Assembly (NCBI GenBank): GCA_028023455.1
Contig: JAQFVV010013279.1
Coordinates: forward strand, 108,992-172,991
Direction: 5' to 3'
DNA length: 64,000 nt
Origin: Epiperipatus broadwayi
Taxonomy: Eukaryota; Onychophora; Udeonychophora; Euonychophora; Peripatidae
Under the pieces are notes generated by a model that made no database searches, was not told the origin of the DNA, and was given only the letters and a program-made list of their open reading frames with translations. Position 1 is the stretch's first letter. Each line of letters begins with the position of its first letter. The position numbers and the translations under genes are program-made. This document shows, piece by piece, positions 35,690 through 47,234 of the stretch.

Positions 35690-36005
35690 ACTCCCTACAG
35701 CTATCCAATCCGTTTTATACAATTGATACACATGACCACATCCATGTGAAAAAGATCAGTGATCTCCAATATATGTAATTTGTGCTGAACTAGCAATCAA
35801 CAGTTGGTCCAGATCACTATCTCCCACATACATATACAATCAGTGCTCAGTTTATATTAAGATAGAAAATCTTCAAACTTTAATGGACAAGCTTCAATCT
35901 TCTCCACTCTCCAACTTTTTCATGTATGTGGTCATGTGTATTGGTTGTATAAAATGTATTGGATAGGTATAGAGTTTGAAATCTGAGTTCAAGTTCTTTA
36001 TAATT
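35690..36005. mobile_element. Family C foldback element, complete
   Basis: Inverted ends (GACTTTCAAACTCCCTAC... and ...GAGTTTGAAATCTGAGTTC) and inner CACATGACCACAT/ATGTGGTCATGTG arms enclose a central segment. That segment has a decayed hammerhead and the family sequence TGTGCTCAGTTTATATTAAG...ATGGACAAGCTTCAATCT. Confidence 0.7.
35757..35822 (-). ncRNA. Decayed hammerhead motif, family C
   Basis: On the minus strand the outer GTGATC and ACCAA stem I parts are kept. The core reads CTGTTGA, stem II is TTGC/GCAC, and the GAAA has become AAAT. Expected to be inactive. Confidence 0.55.
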
Positions 36006-36524
36006 ACATTAAGTTTAGTATAGAAAATATACTTGCATTTAAACTTTAAAGTTTTGCTTTGTAATGCTAGGTAATATGTTTCCATATCATGGGTACTTCT
36101 TAGATATTATCTTTATGAACTTTCAATAATGCATTTTCATGTCAAAAATCTATTATTCAGGATTTTAGCCTCTGATATTTTATTATCTATTTGTTTACTC
36201 GTGTTTTGTTTACTAGTGTTTTGTCACTTTTAAGTATAAGTTCATAACTATATTCTATTGGGTTCTTTTTATAAACAGTAATTTTGCATCCATTTTTAAT
36301 GATGTTTAATCGCAATAAACAATGCAACAGTTATATTCAGTCAAATTTTGTTATATTTAGTAAAGGTACACTTATCCTGTATAACATTTCTCACAATCAG
36401 ATCTATTTGTTATTCATAATCAAATTATTGTTTAAAACAGATTGTCAAAGTTAAAGCAACTGGTTTTCATTTTGAATGAGTACTTCAACTTGTCACTAGC
36501 CTTTTTGTATACATTGGTCTAAAA

Positions 36525-36770
36525 CCGTTCAACCATCACATGAACATTCTTTCTTTATGCTTACACAAGCTATTAAACAATAGCATTTTTTCCCACACAC
36601 TAGTGCCAGCTAGTGTAAATTCTTGAAATGAATAGATGCTAGAAGATTGTGCATTTAAATCCTTATTCAATGTGAGCCTTAAACTAGAAACTAGTCTGAG
36701 AATATTGGATGGAGCTGAATAGAGATTGCTAAAGTTAGCACTATTGTATGCATATATCTAATGACACAAT
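36525..36770. mobile_element. Family A copy, strongly diverged
   Basis: The tail-like CACATGAACATTCTTTCTTTATGC, a CACTAGTGCCAGCTAGTG arm, GAAACTAGTCTGAGAATATTGGATG and the end GCACTATTGTATGCATA can be followed. The CTGATGA half of the ribozyme is gone. Confidence 0.55.
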
Positions 36771-36779
36771 CTTCATTTT

Positions 36780-39700
36780 CATTTCTATAGTATTTAGTCA
36801 ATTATCATAATGATTACCTATTTTCCATTTTTTAGATTTTTTGCAAATTTTTTATGTCTCATATCTTTATTGTCTTTCTAGCTGGAATAAATTTATATTT
36901 ACTTCCCACAAAACTTATAGATTTTAATAATTAAATTTTTCTTTTTTGATCTTTATTTCTTAGTATTAATTTTAAATTTTTTATTTGATTAGTAGAAAAT
37001 TATTTTTGGCACATTTGTAAAAATTGGGGCTGAAATAACTATCAATGTGAAAGTACACCTATTATAAATATAATATTTTGACATGTTTTGTCATTTTTTA
37101 AGTTATTTTTTATGAATTGCATCTTTCATTTGCTATGACTATATTTGACTCAAATCTCAGATTGATGAATTTTTCAATTAGTTTCTGCAACTATCTATCT
37201 AAGCTATTTCCCTCTTTTGACTTCTCTTCAATTTTAAATTGTTGTGGTTTGAAAAAAATATTATTTTAACAGGAAGTATTGCGATTTTGGCAATATTGTT
37301 CAGTTCTCAACATCACTTCTAAATGTCTCCACAGTCTTTGAACTATGTATAGAATCATAACCCAACACTAACTTAGTTTGAAAGTCTTTTTAAAACTTTT
37401 AAATTATTTTCAGCTTTTTCTACCATCTCTTTAAAATATTTTATCTATACTTTTTAAAAATTCAGTCATCTTTTGATTTATGTTTCTGGACATTTTTATG
37501 AATGCTACCATTGTTTCATTTCAAACCTTAGCCTCTATACATCCCAAAAATACTCCAATGACTCACAATTAAAATAAGCAAATTGTATTTAATACTAAAA
37601 TTTCTTATGTAAAATTTAATTATAACACAATATAATATTCATTTAATTATTAATATGATTGTATTCCACTTTTTATTAATATTCTTAAACTTAATCAACA
37701 TCTCAGGTAATTATTCGTTTTTAAAATGAATAATTTAATTTACATAACCAAATGTAAAGAGTGATTTTACTTACATCTAGCTACAATTAAAAATAATTAA
37801 GAAACAATTATATTAATTCATTCTTCACTTTCAAATAACTAAAAACTAAATTAAAATTATTAACCAACACTAATCACTGTTAATTATAATCCAATCATTT
37901 TTATTTTTATATGATATACTAATTATGAAGTCTTCATTACGATCATTAAGTAAGATGACAGAAAAAATTGAATTAATATTTTGGATTCAACATCAAATGC
38001 CATTAACAATCACAATATATTTTTTATTTATTATCTTATTTAGATTAAATGCAGTAATACCAAATATCTTTAACTATTACAGTATATGTGTGATTAGGAT
38101 GATGAATAAAGACCTGAAAAACAAAAAAAGAGACTCAACACCTTTTTAATTTAAAAAAACAAACATTAACATTTATTATAGTAGTAATACAAAATGTAAA
38201 GCATTTACACATCTTATATTTAATAATAAAAAAAATATTTTTCATATTATACAAAATTTTAAAAAGCTATCATTTCACTTTAAAACAACATCAATAACTA
38301 CTAGACAATGTACCGGGCCCTACATCAATAATCATAATGATAATATCCAGAGTGCTCATATTCTTATATGTATGACAAGTGTATTTAGTGTGTATGACGG
38401 ATAAAATATTCTTCTAATATAAATGAATAGGTTTATTTGTTTAAGGCTAGTAAATTACTTCTCTCCTTTTCAGATTACATCTAATTTAAACCAATTGAAT
38501 ATATAAGAGTTCTTATTAAATTATAGATGATTATTTCTAAGAAATTCGAACTCATAACTTTTAAGACATTCTGTCCTTGATATGGTTAAGATATCAAAGG
38601 GATTTTGTTGTACCTTATCATATCTCAATAAATGATACTACTTTCAAAATGGAAGTTGGAAAATAGGAATGGTCCAAATAAGTTAAGTAAAGAAAATTAA
38701 TTTGAAGCAAAATGTAAGTATGACCAAATTGTAACAAAGCATGTAGATGATGATGACTATTTTCATTAATGACAAACAACAGTAAAATCAATAATAGCAA
38801 TTAATTTATTAATTGTAACACAATTGTCAGAAATAGTCAACAGCAAATGTAATTACAACAACGGAAGTTCTCTAAACATTTCTGAATAATATTACATTGT
38901 TCTATTTACTCAATATTTTGATATTGGATTACTACTACCTATGTTATCAAGACAAGTGTGACCAACAATGAACTCTATTGGAGAAAGTTGTACAATATTC
39001 ATTCAAAACCTGAACACCAATTACACATGGGTCTAGGAATATTTTATTGCATCCTTTAATGTCTTGATAATAATATAGATTAGAAAGACAAATACTTCTA
39101 TTCTAGGCCTCACCTGGATTGCTTAACTATTTTTGGAACAAGTACTCAAATATAGTATGATTGTTATTAAAATACATAAATTAATAAATATGACAATCAT
39201 ATATTGAGTGGCATGACTTATGCTTTAAACCTTATAACATTTAAACTTCAAATATTTTGTTAAAAGTCTGCCACCATGAAATTATTTTACTATTGTGTGT
39301 GGGACCTTCTAGATCACATGGACATTTCCTGAATAAATGAAAAGGCAACCTCGTATGGGTTTTCATTCATTTATTAAAAGATACCTGGGCTGCATAAGAT
39401 AAGAGATTACTTCCAAAGATCTATAAAACAACTAACAGATTAATATTAACAAGATTATGGCAACTTGTACATTAACTTAGAGATTAGTACAGCATATTTC
39501 CAATACCAGTTTTGTAACAAACACACATTTATATCCAATTGTACTAGTAATCTAAAAGATTTACTGTATCCTTGTTATACCAATATTTTCAAAATTTATT
39601 TAAGTTATAATAAGAACATTTTAATCATTCAAACAAATCAATAATAAATTTAACTATATAATCTCAGAAAAATGGATAATCCACAATTTGAAATAAATGT

Positions 39701-41060
39701 TTGACATTTTACTCAGTCACATTTTTAAAATTCCAATCATATCTAAATATCACTGGAGTTGTACTAACAAATTTGCAAATATACAAGTAACACTTAATCC
39801 AGATGGTATAGTGAATTCCTTTGGAGGTAATTTGTAGCCAAAATTCAACAATATGATTTTCCAAAACTTTGCACAAATCACAATTATTTCTTGTATTTCA
39901 ATAAATGTAGTTGTAACAATTCATCCATTTATAAATATTGACTTTTGTAATTTGTAACATCTTGATTGTTTCACCAAATATGAAAAGCTAATCAATTTAA
40001 ATCCATAATCCTTTGATGGAGATTATACTTGTGACACCATTCTGCTTAAAAGAGAGATTTTAATCCACTGTTTGTAGCAATAGATGATAGCCAAAGATGT
40101 GAGTACGATTTTGCACCTATGACAAAGAAATTTCAATAATCCATAGATTTGAGTAATTTGATAACTGTAGTTATAGTTAATGTTACTTTGTAGATTATGA
40201 CACGAAGCAAAGTAATAATAAGTAATCCACTGACTTGTGAATTAACCAGAATTCCTTGCAGTTTTAAGCAGTTCTCATAAAGGCATATTTACACAATATG
40301 ATAATCCATGAATTTCTATGACAATTGTAATATTCAAGATAATCTTTGAGGAAACAGTCAATATCATTTTCAGAAAGTTATTTTAATTTTAAACAAGAGC
40401 CAAATGATTATGGAAACGTTCTTATATACAGTAGAATTCCATATGTGATTTGAAAATTTCAATTAATGACTCAAAATATTAAATTTTGTGTCCCTTTTAA
40501 AAAATATTTGATAATAGTACCTATTGATGTTTTAATTTCTCCATTCAGGTTGATGAAAAGAAATGTTTTGCTGAGCTAGGCAAAACGCCTAGCAGATTTT
40601 TCTATTCCTCCAAGAAGGTTAAAAAATTACTAAATTTAGGTTTATATTTAAGAAGTTTCTTAGTTTCACTGAAATTTAGAAAAAAAACAACAACTCAAAT
40701 ATGATGGGTGATTATATTTATAGCTTACTATCATGTCATCTGTGACATTATCAACTATCACCCACAATACCTTGCTTTTTAAGTTTTACAGAGAAAATCT
40801 TTACTGTTGCTATGGTAACTATTGGAAGCAGATGAGTTTCAAAAGTTTGATGAATTAAAAGACCAAATTTGGAGTCAAAATATTAAAGATTTGAAATATA
40901 TTTGTAATATTAAATACCAAATTACATTAATTATTCATAAATAAAATACACAATTGATTATTTTGTAACTAAATGTTTCATAACATTAGGATATTAAATA
41001 AAATAATAATTTATTTTATTAAATTTTAAAATTCTAATTTTAAATCGATTCAGTTAACTC
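36780..41060. other. AT-rich non-coding DNA, no gene recognised
   Basis: A long stretch without a recognisable coding family or repeat boundary. The ORFs at 37925-38149 (plus) and 38618-38800 (minus) are short and hydrophobic, and carry no motif. The sequence GTTGCTATGGTAAC at 40806-40819 matches the X-box bound by RFX factors and lies beside an ATTGG, which is only a hint of regulation. Confidence 0.4.
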
Positions 41061-41078
41061 ATTACTTAAACAGTAATG

Positions 41079-41219
41079 TATAATATTAATAAGCCAATAA
41101 GCTGATACACATGCGCTTTGCAGATATCACTATATCTGCAAAGCGCATGTGTATCAGCTTATTGGCTTATTAATATTATAGATTATAAAAAAACATCGCG
41201 CTATATAAAAAAAAAATGT
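41079..41219 (+). mobile_element. Perfect 49-bp-arm hairpin with one-sided tail
   Basis: Arms 41079-41127 and 41132-41180 are exact complements around the loop CACT. A tail of about 39 bp follows on the right only. A perfect 14-bp duplication CTTAAACAGTAATG lies at 41065-41078 and 41220-41233. The build (hairpin, single tail, duplication of 14-15 bp) equals that of family B, although the sequence is unrelated. Exact arms suggest a recent insertion or gene conversion between the arms. Confidence 0.85.
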
Positions 41220-41618
41220 CTTAAACAGTAATGATAAATTCAATTCAATTATTTTGCTCTCTGAATTGATTATGTTTTGAAGATATAACTTTCATGTACA
41301 CCCACACAAACATCCATTTAAGCAAATGTCAACATTTACAATTCTGACTAAATGTAGTACTGATTGTCTAGCTTTTGTATTAAATTATTATTGTATTATC
41401 ATTTTAAACTGTTATTTTTCTTGCAGTTAATCTTGTATGTATTTTATCCTGTGCATTTTCTTTCTAATATTAGTTTTGTGTGTTTTTTTTTATTTGGCCT
41501 AAAAAAAAAAAATTAGTTGCACATTTAAAAAGTGAAACTTCAAAATGCATAAGATTTTGGTAGACTATAATTGATAAAATTTTATTTGTGAACATATATT
41601 GGATAATTTCACCTAACC

Positions 41619-42118
41619 CAGGGGTGGGCAAATAGCAGCCCATGAGCCACATGTGGTCTGCTAAGAATTTTTTTTGTGGCCTGCCCAGACAGTCAGAAAA
41701 ATCTGTCTTGAACCAAGATTTCCTTCCCAAACATGACCGAAGATTCTTCTCATATTTTCCACTAGGACGGCCACATCAACACGCATGTGCAGTGTAGATA
41801 CTATGCACAGTGCTTTTCCAGTTGACCTGGTTAATTTCAATTTTGTCTTTGCAACAGTAAATATAGAAATGTTCAACTTTAGTGAAACCATGAACCTTCC
41901 GAAAAAACCTAAAATCAGTGATGAATGTTGTGTGTTTAATAAAGACTGGACAAACAAATATTTCTTTGGTAATACAGGGAATAAAGCAGTGGGTTTATTA
42001 TATTGTGTCATGGAAAAAGATGTGGCCCTCCGCTAACCTCAGCTTCTACAAAGTGTCCCTTTGCTAACCTCCACTTCCACAAAGTTGGCCCTTGAACCAA
42101 AACAATTGCCCACCCCTG
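41619..42118 (+). mobile_element. hAT DNA transposon remnant (500 bp, non-autonomous)
   Basis: The ends are CAGGGGTGGGCAAA and TTGCCCACCCCTG, the terminal inverted repeats of the Charlie8/GTF2IRD2-type hAT group. Near-identical 8-bp duplications ACCTAACC/ACCTAACA lie at 41611-41618 and 42119-42126, the size expected for hAT. The subterminal regions (GTGGCCTG..., GTTGGCCCTTGAACCAAAAC) also fit. The element is far too short for a full transposase. Confidence 0.9.
41785..42036 (+). pseudogene. hAT transposase N-terminal remnant
   Basis: The latter half of this 83-residue ORF (NLPKKPKISDECCVFNKDWT then KYFF and KAVGLLY) resembles the start of GTF2IRD2/Charlie8-like hAT proteins. There, xxRKVDxECRxFxxxWxxxYFFxxxxxKAVCLxC opens the BED-type zinc finger. 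Only the first zinc ligand region is present and the C-x-x-C is not intact. The catalytic domain is absent. This is a deletion derivative. Confidence 0.7.
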
Positions 42119-43046
42119 ACCTAACATATTATAGTATAGTATTAGAAGAGACATCTGAATTTTACCTCTGATTTTATTATTGATCCCGATGAGAATGATA
42201 ATAGATATAGATATAGTTCAGTTTATAAAGAGAGCCAATAAAAACTTTTACAGTTAAAGATTGTGCCTATTAATTCAGATGCAAAAATATAAGATTACAA
42301 TATACATATCTTAACATATAATAAGCAGTATATGAAATAAGTAATTGACATTAGGACTATGCATCAATCTAAAATTCAGGTGAAACATGGATTTTTTTTT
42401 TATATAACTGAAAAAAAAATGCAAGGTTCAGGAGGTTGTCCACAATCAACTCAGGCGATTGTCCAATTATAGGTCAGTAAATGCATGGCATCTGCAGATG
42501 ATTATCTTTTAAATAGTGACTTCGTTTTTGGAAAAAGTTCTCTAAAACTTACATATATATTATGGAGATTAAAACATATTAAGTTGTTTACACTTGCAAA
42601 ACAAAAGTAGAATTCCAATTTAAAAAAAAAATCGTTATTTAAATTTAAACTATAAATCAGATAATAAAATTATAATTTGTTCATTATCATGAAAAAAGAA
42701 ACCTTTCAAACAATTTTATTATTTAATAGCATATGTTAAAAGACCTTGGAGATCTGTATAACAAAACAGTAAACTGAACCTATATTTAATGCTAAATAAA
42801 GCATTAAAAAGACCATGTATGTTTTATTAGAAAATGTAATGGCCACAAGTAATTTTCTCTCCTTTTTCTACATTTATGTCAACAAATATTGATTGAATGG
42901 TACAAAAGTTTAAATGGTTTGCTGTTTTAAATGTTTCCATTTCTTTTTTTTAAACTGAGCTATTAGGAAGTAATCATTTGATCGTTAACCCTTAAATATT
43001 CATAGATTCGTTCTAATAAATTATTGTGGAGCAAAATACTATTTCA

Positions 43047-43151
43047 GTCAAGCGTTGTTAGCCGGAGAGGTCATCGCACCCGCCTTGCAAGCAAGTAGTT
43101 GGTTGCAGACGGGTGTGGGTTCGCGTCCCGGCCGATGCTATGACGTATAAA
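43047..43151 (+). mobile_element. tRNA-derived SINE
   Basis: The A box is TAGCCGGAGAGGTC and the B box is GGGTTCGCGTCCC, separated by GCCTTGCAAGC, which resembles an anticodon arm. The 3' part reads GATGCTATGACGTAT then poly-A. A perfect 14-bp duplication AAAATACTATTTCA lies at 43033-43046 and 43152-43165. Confidence 0.9.
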
Positions 43152-43429
43152 AAAATACTATTTCATCATAATACTTATTAAATAATAAAACATTTAAACA
43201 AGTGATATGCCATGAAAGTTTTGATTTAAAATTTATATAATTATAAACGAAATTATTATTGTTTATCCTTTAGATAATAATAACATTTAAAAAAATTATA
43301 TATCTTAACTAAATTAACAAAATTCTGTCCATCTATCGTGTAAGATCTTTATCTTTTAGTGCGTCAATTTTCTGGTCTAATCCTTTTTATTTGCGAGTCC
43401 TATATACAACTCTTAATGTAAATATAGGG

Positions 43430-43690
43430 TATTTGAACTCAGACTTTCAAACACCTTTCAACTATCCCCTCTATCTCATATTATGACACACATGATCGCA
43501 TACATGTAAAAAAGATCAATGATCACCAATAAACGTATTTCGTGCTGAACAAGCACTCATCAGTTGGTCCAGATTATTATCTCTCACACACATATATAAT
43601 CTGTGCTCAGTATATATTAAGATAGTAAAATCCTCATATTTAATGGACAGGCTTCAATCTACTCTAACCTCCAACTCTTCAGTGATCCAT
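43430..43690 (-). mobile_element. Family C element with hammerhead, partial
   Basis: The left end is TTTGAACTCAGACTTTCAAA, the family C terminus. The ribozyme segment follows, then TGTGCTCAGTATATATTAAG and ATGGACAGGCTTCAATCTAC. The matching opposite terminus is not present, so this is a half element. Confidence 0.75.
43516..43577 (-). ncRNA. Hammerhead ribozyme, type I, near intact (family C)
   Basis: On the minus strand: proximal stem I ACCAA, core CTGATGA (43563-43557), stem II GTGC with loop TTGTTCA and GCAC (four perfect pairs, including the canonical G-C next to the core), GAAA (43541-43538), stem III ATAC against GTTT (one T-T mismatch), A17 at 43530, then TTGGT closing stem I. Outside a 3-nt bulge, GATCAT pairs with ATAATC at five of six positions. 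The cleavage triplet here is TTA; the 18-kb copy suggests the ancestor had GTA. Activity is inferred only. Confidence 0.85.
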
Positions 43691-43944
43691 ACCACTGAAA
43701 ATCTGATGATGAAAAACCAAAATCTCATGCTAATGCCAATATTGATTATTTCAATCATTTTCTATTATTCTTCTTCTTGGTTACTCTAACATGTTTCAAT
43801 TAATTGTTAGTGTCCAGTTGCTTTATAAATTACTTTTTTATATATCTTTGCTATCATAGTTTTTTTTGTTTTTTTTTCTTTTATTTCACAGTTAGTAATC
43901 CTTGCGATTGCAATATTTTATGGTGATAAAGCTTTTATGTGAAT

Positions 43945-44143
43945 ACTAAACATCACATGATCACCATTTCTTATGTTTGCTCATAACTGTTATTAAAACA
44001 GGCAAAACTCTCCATACAGAAACTAGTCAGGGGATATTAGATGAGTAGGCATTAGATAGGGATTTTATGCACAAGACTTCTGGCATCCATTGATTATTCT
44101 GGCTTGCACAGAGTGGCACTATTGTATGGAAAGTTTTGCCTGT
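43945..44143 (-). mobile_element. Family A foldback, internally deleted
   Basis: The tail complement (ACTAAACATCACATGATCACC) and left arm AACAGGCAAAACTCTCCATACAG are joined to GAAACTAGTCAGGGGATATT and the right arm. A 12-bp imperfect duplication (TTTTATGTGAAT / TTTTATGGGATT, 10 of 12) lies at 43933-43944 and 44144-44155. Confidence 0.65.
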
Positions 44144-44934
44144 TTTTATGGGATTCTTTTGATTATTTTCAAGCCCATTGTATACTATAGTTTTGGAGAG
44201 CCATATTTTTGAAAGTTTAATAAATGGAGATAGACAGAATATTTTAGGTTAAAAGTTCTCTATGCAATAAGTTATATCATCTTATTTAATTGCATGATTT
44301 TCTGATAAAAGCAATAATAATTTCATCTTATTAAAAACAATACTCCACCAAATTACATCATTTTTATTCTTAAACCAAATATTTTGTCATAAACTTTTCA
44401 TAATTACATTAATTTAATAATAAAGTACCATTTACATATCAATAATTTTGTGCTTCATTTAATATCTAAACAATGTTTTTAAGTATAAAAAATACTAAAC
44501 TATCTATAGCAAATATATAAATAAACAAATAAAAAACAAAATACAATTAGTTGTTTAAACAGGTGATTTTCATACTGTAACTAAAGAACTCATTTTTATC
44601 GAAAATAATTAGCAATTAATTTGTATTTCAAATCACTCAAATAGTAGAGTGTATTTTTTATATTGTTGTTAACACACTTGTATTCTTTGAAATAAGCCAT
44701 GCTCTTGATCTCAATGCAATGTGGTGATTCTCTTACTATTAATAAAGGCAGCATTTTATTATAATTATATCACAATCCGTATACCTATACCCATCTGATC
44801 AATCTAGATCAATGTAGAACCTTTACTTTCTAGCTAGTAATAGCTAAGAATTATTTACAGACTATTCCTTGAAGTCTAAATGGCACATTTATACAGAGCA
44901 TAGAATTTATATTTACCTGTATACTTTTGCCTTC

Positions 44935-45270
44935 ACCACATAAATACCAATTACTGTAAGCTTTAGTAATTAATAGATGCAAGTGATAACATTTAATAAA
45001 TTTCTATCTAGTACTATTCTAATTAACATCTCCAGACTAGTCTCAGGCTTATGGCTTTCATCAGTAAGAAGTTTTGTATCTTGAACCAATGTCTGAATTT
45101 TTAGGATTTGATGTACTTTTCTTCTGATAGCCATCATTTATCTTTGTTTTTTTATTCTAAAGCTATCAGCCCAATTTGAAAAATATATGATTTCAATCTA
45201 AGCCAACTTGCCTGTATAGTCATATAGAACTACAACCAGTTGTTTCTATATATTATAGAGCCATTAGTTC
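44935..45270. mobile_element. Family A arm plus internal segment, diverged
   Basis: A diverged arm contains a minus-strand hammerhead remnant (CTGATGA, but GAGA in place of GAAA) near 45030-45075. The family A internal segment (ATTTCAATCTAAGCC...TATAGTCATAT) follows. It adjoins the next family A copy. Confidence 0.55.
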
Positions 45271-45289
45271 TTTAACAACTATAAACATC

Positions 45290-45669
45290 AGATGATCACT
45301 ATTTCCTATGCTTGCTCATAACTGTTGACAAAACAGGAAAAACTCTCCATACAGTAGTCCCACTCAGTACAAACTAGAGTAATCAATGGATGCCAGAAGA
45401 CTTGTGCATAAAATCTCTATATAGTGCCTACTCATCCAACATCCCCAGACTAGTTTCTAGTTTGTGGCTTTCATCAGTGAGGAGCCTTAGATCTGAGAGC
45501 ACTTAGGATCTAGGTGCAGTGCTCTCAGATCCAAGGATTCTCACTGACGAAGGCCAGAAGCTAGAAACTAGTCTAGATAGAGATTTTATGTACAAGCCTT
45601 CTGGCAACCATTGATTACTCTGGTTTGCACTGAGCGTCACTACAGTATGGAGAGTTTTTCCTGTTTTGT
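45290..45669 (-). mobile_element. Family A foldback element with two hammerhead remnants
   Basis: Arms run from AACAGGAAAAACTCTCC to GGAGAGTTTTTCCTG, both sharing the unusual A-for-C change. That agrees with arm-to-arm copying. A 14-bp duplication with one mismatch (CAACTATAAACATC / CAACTATACACATC) lies at 45276-45289 and 45670-45683. The left arm (minus, 45434-45492) keeps CTGATGA, GAAA and GTC. The right arm (plus, from about 45532) keeps CTGACGA and GAAACTAGTC but lacks the stem I 3' side. Confidence 0.75.
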
Positions 45670-46084
45670 CAACTATACACATCTCTATCATGTGGCTAGG
45701 AATAGTGTAAAACCAATAAAATATCACATGACCCTATAATATGAGCAAGCTGAAGTCATGTGATAATTTATATTTAATTAAAAAGTACTTTTAGTAAAGA
45801 TATAATATGTTAGAAAAATTAATCAATATTATTATGCTCTATTTTTAATAACTGAATTGTTTATAATGTGAAATAGCAGCTATATTTTGTATAAGATAGT
45901 AATGCCTAAATAAGTATCAATTGTTTAATTTTTCAGATGTTTTGTAGATCTAAAAATTACTTTTAAAAATGAAATTATTAAAACATTAAATCATGGAAGT
46001 TATTATCCAGTGCATTGAGTGCAATGATTGTAAATTAAAAGGCTAAAGGTTCCTATATCAAAACACAACTTATCATTTTTGATG

Positions 46085-46275
46085 TTCAAACATCACATAA
46101 ACTTTAATAATATCACATGATCATCATTCCCTCAATTTTCTATGCTTACACCTAAGCTTTTAATACAACAGCAAACTCGCCAACCACCGTAAGCCTTAGT
46201 AATCAAGAAATGCATCAATTGATTACTAAGGCTTGCACTGGGTGACACTACTGTATGGGGATTTTGCTAATACAA
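46085..46275. mobile_element. Family A relative, diverged
   Basis: The tail-like ATATCACATGATCATCATTC, a reduced arm (AACAGCAAACTCGCC) and the opposite arm GCTTGCACTGGGTGACACTACTGTATGG remain. The hammerhead region is absent. Confidence 0.5.
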
Positions 46276-46283
46276 AATGAAAA

Positions 46284-47095
46284 TGCCCAGTAAGTTGCAA
46301 TTTATGGATAATAAGAGAATAGCCAAAATAGTATTTAATTGGGTTATGAGTAAAGGGCAGGCAACAAGTTGAGTGAGAAAGATAGTATAGTATGCAGAAG
46401 GTTTCATTAAAGAATTTATGTCAGTATACTTATACAAAAGGTGGGATGATTGTGTTAGGAGGATTGTTGAGTGTTATAGTGGTAAGGAGCGGGATAGAAG
46501 AATAGATGCATTAATAAAGAATAGGGAGTTGGAGAGATAGAGAACTAGTATGGAAAATAAAAAAAGTTTAAATATATTCAGGAGTAAACATAATTGGGTG
46601 CAAGTTAATTTATAATAATAGCAAGAAAAGTAGGTTACTGTTAAGCCTTGAACAGGATCTTTAGCAACAAGAAAAATATACACATAAATGGAAACATGTG
46701 AATGATTTAGCCCCAAAGTTGTACAAGGAAGGGATAGAAAATATTAGGCATCTGTTAATTGAATGTACATGCCTGAAAGTGGAAAGGATAGAAATGATGA
46801 AGTTGTGGAAGAAGAAATGTAAACAAAGTGATTACACAAAAAGTGGGTTCTTGGTTTTTATGCTGGGTTTGGGAAAAGATAAGGGGGAATTAAATATAAA
46901 GACCATGGAGTTGACAAAGATTATAGTGTGGAAATGGGATTGAGCAGGATAGAGAAAAATATGGGAAAAACTAAGGGTGGAAAATGAAAAGGGAAGGTAA
47001 AGTGGCTAACAGGTTTCTCTGGCATAGTGGCTGAGAGATTCTTGACTCCAAATAAAAAGAAGTTGCAGAGTATCATATCACATAACTTTCTCAGC
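46284..47095 (+). pseudogene. CR1/L2-like LINE, 5'-truncated C-terminal copy
   Basis: It matches the 59050-59830 part of the long copy. The region after the RT (KRIAKIVFNWV-like), the VKRRIVE-like block and the Cys knuckle are present (EGIENIRHLLIECTCLK in the open stretch at 46698-46943). The 3' untranslated end (GAGAGATTC.TGACTCC...TATCACATA) follows. The start is truncated, as is usual for target-primed reverse transcription. Stops make it inactive. Confidence 0.8.
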
Positions 47096-47234
47096 AGTTA
47101 GTTATTCAATTAATTTTTGAGAAGACACTTATCTTTAATATAAGTCATTGCTTAATAATCTTTTGCAATATTGACAAAGACTGTGGTGGATTCCCCACCA
47201 CCACCCAAATAATAGTAATCAAATGGTTATTAAT

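Noticed and set aside
41661-42011. 116-residue minus-strand ORF
   Set aside because: It lies antisense to the hAT remnant, whose plus-strand frame carries the recognisable family pattern.
43047-43165. A functional tRNA gene
   Set aside because: The A and B boxes are good, but the sequence lacks a convincing acceptor stem, ends in a poly-A tail and has a 14-bp flanking duplication, so it is a SINE. The same holds at 10.7, 15.5 and 48.1 kb.
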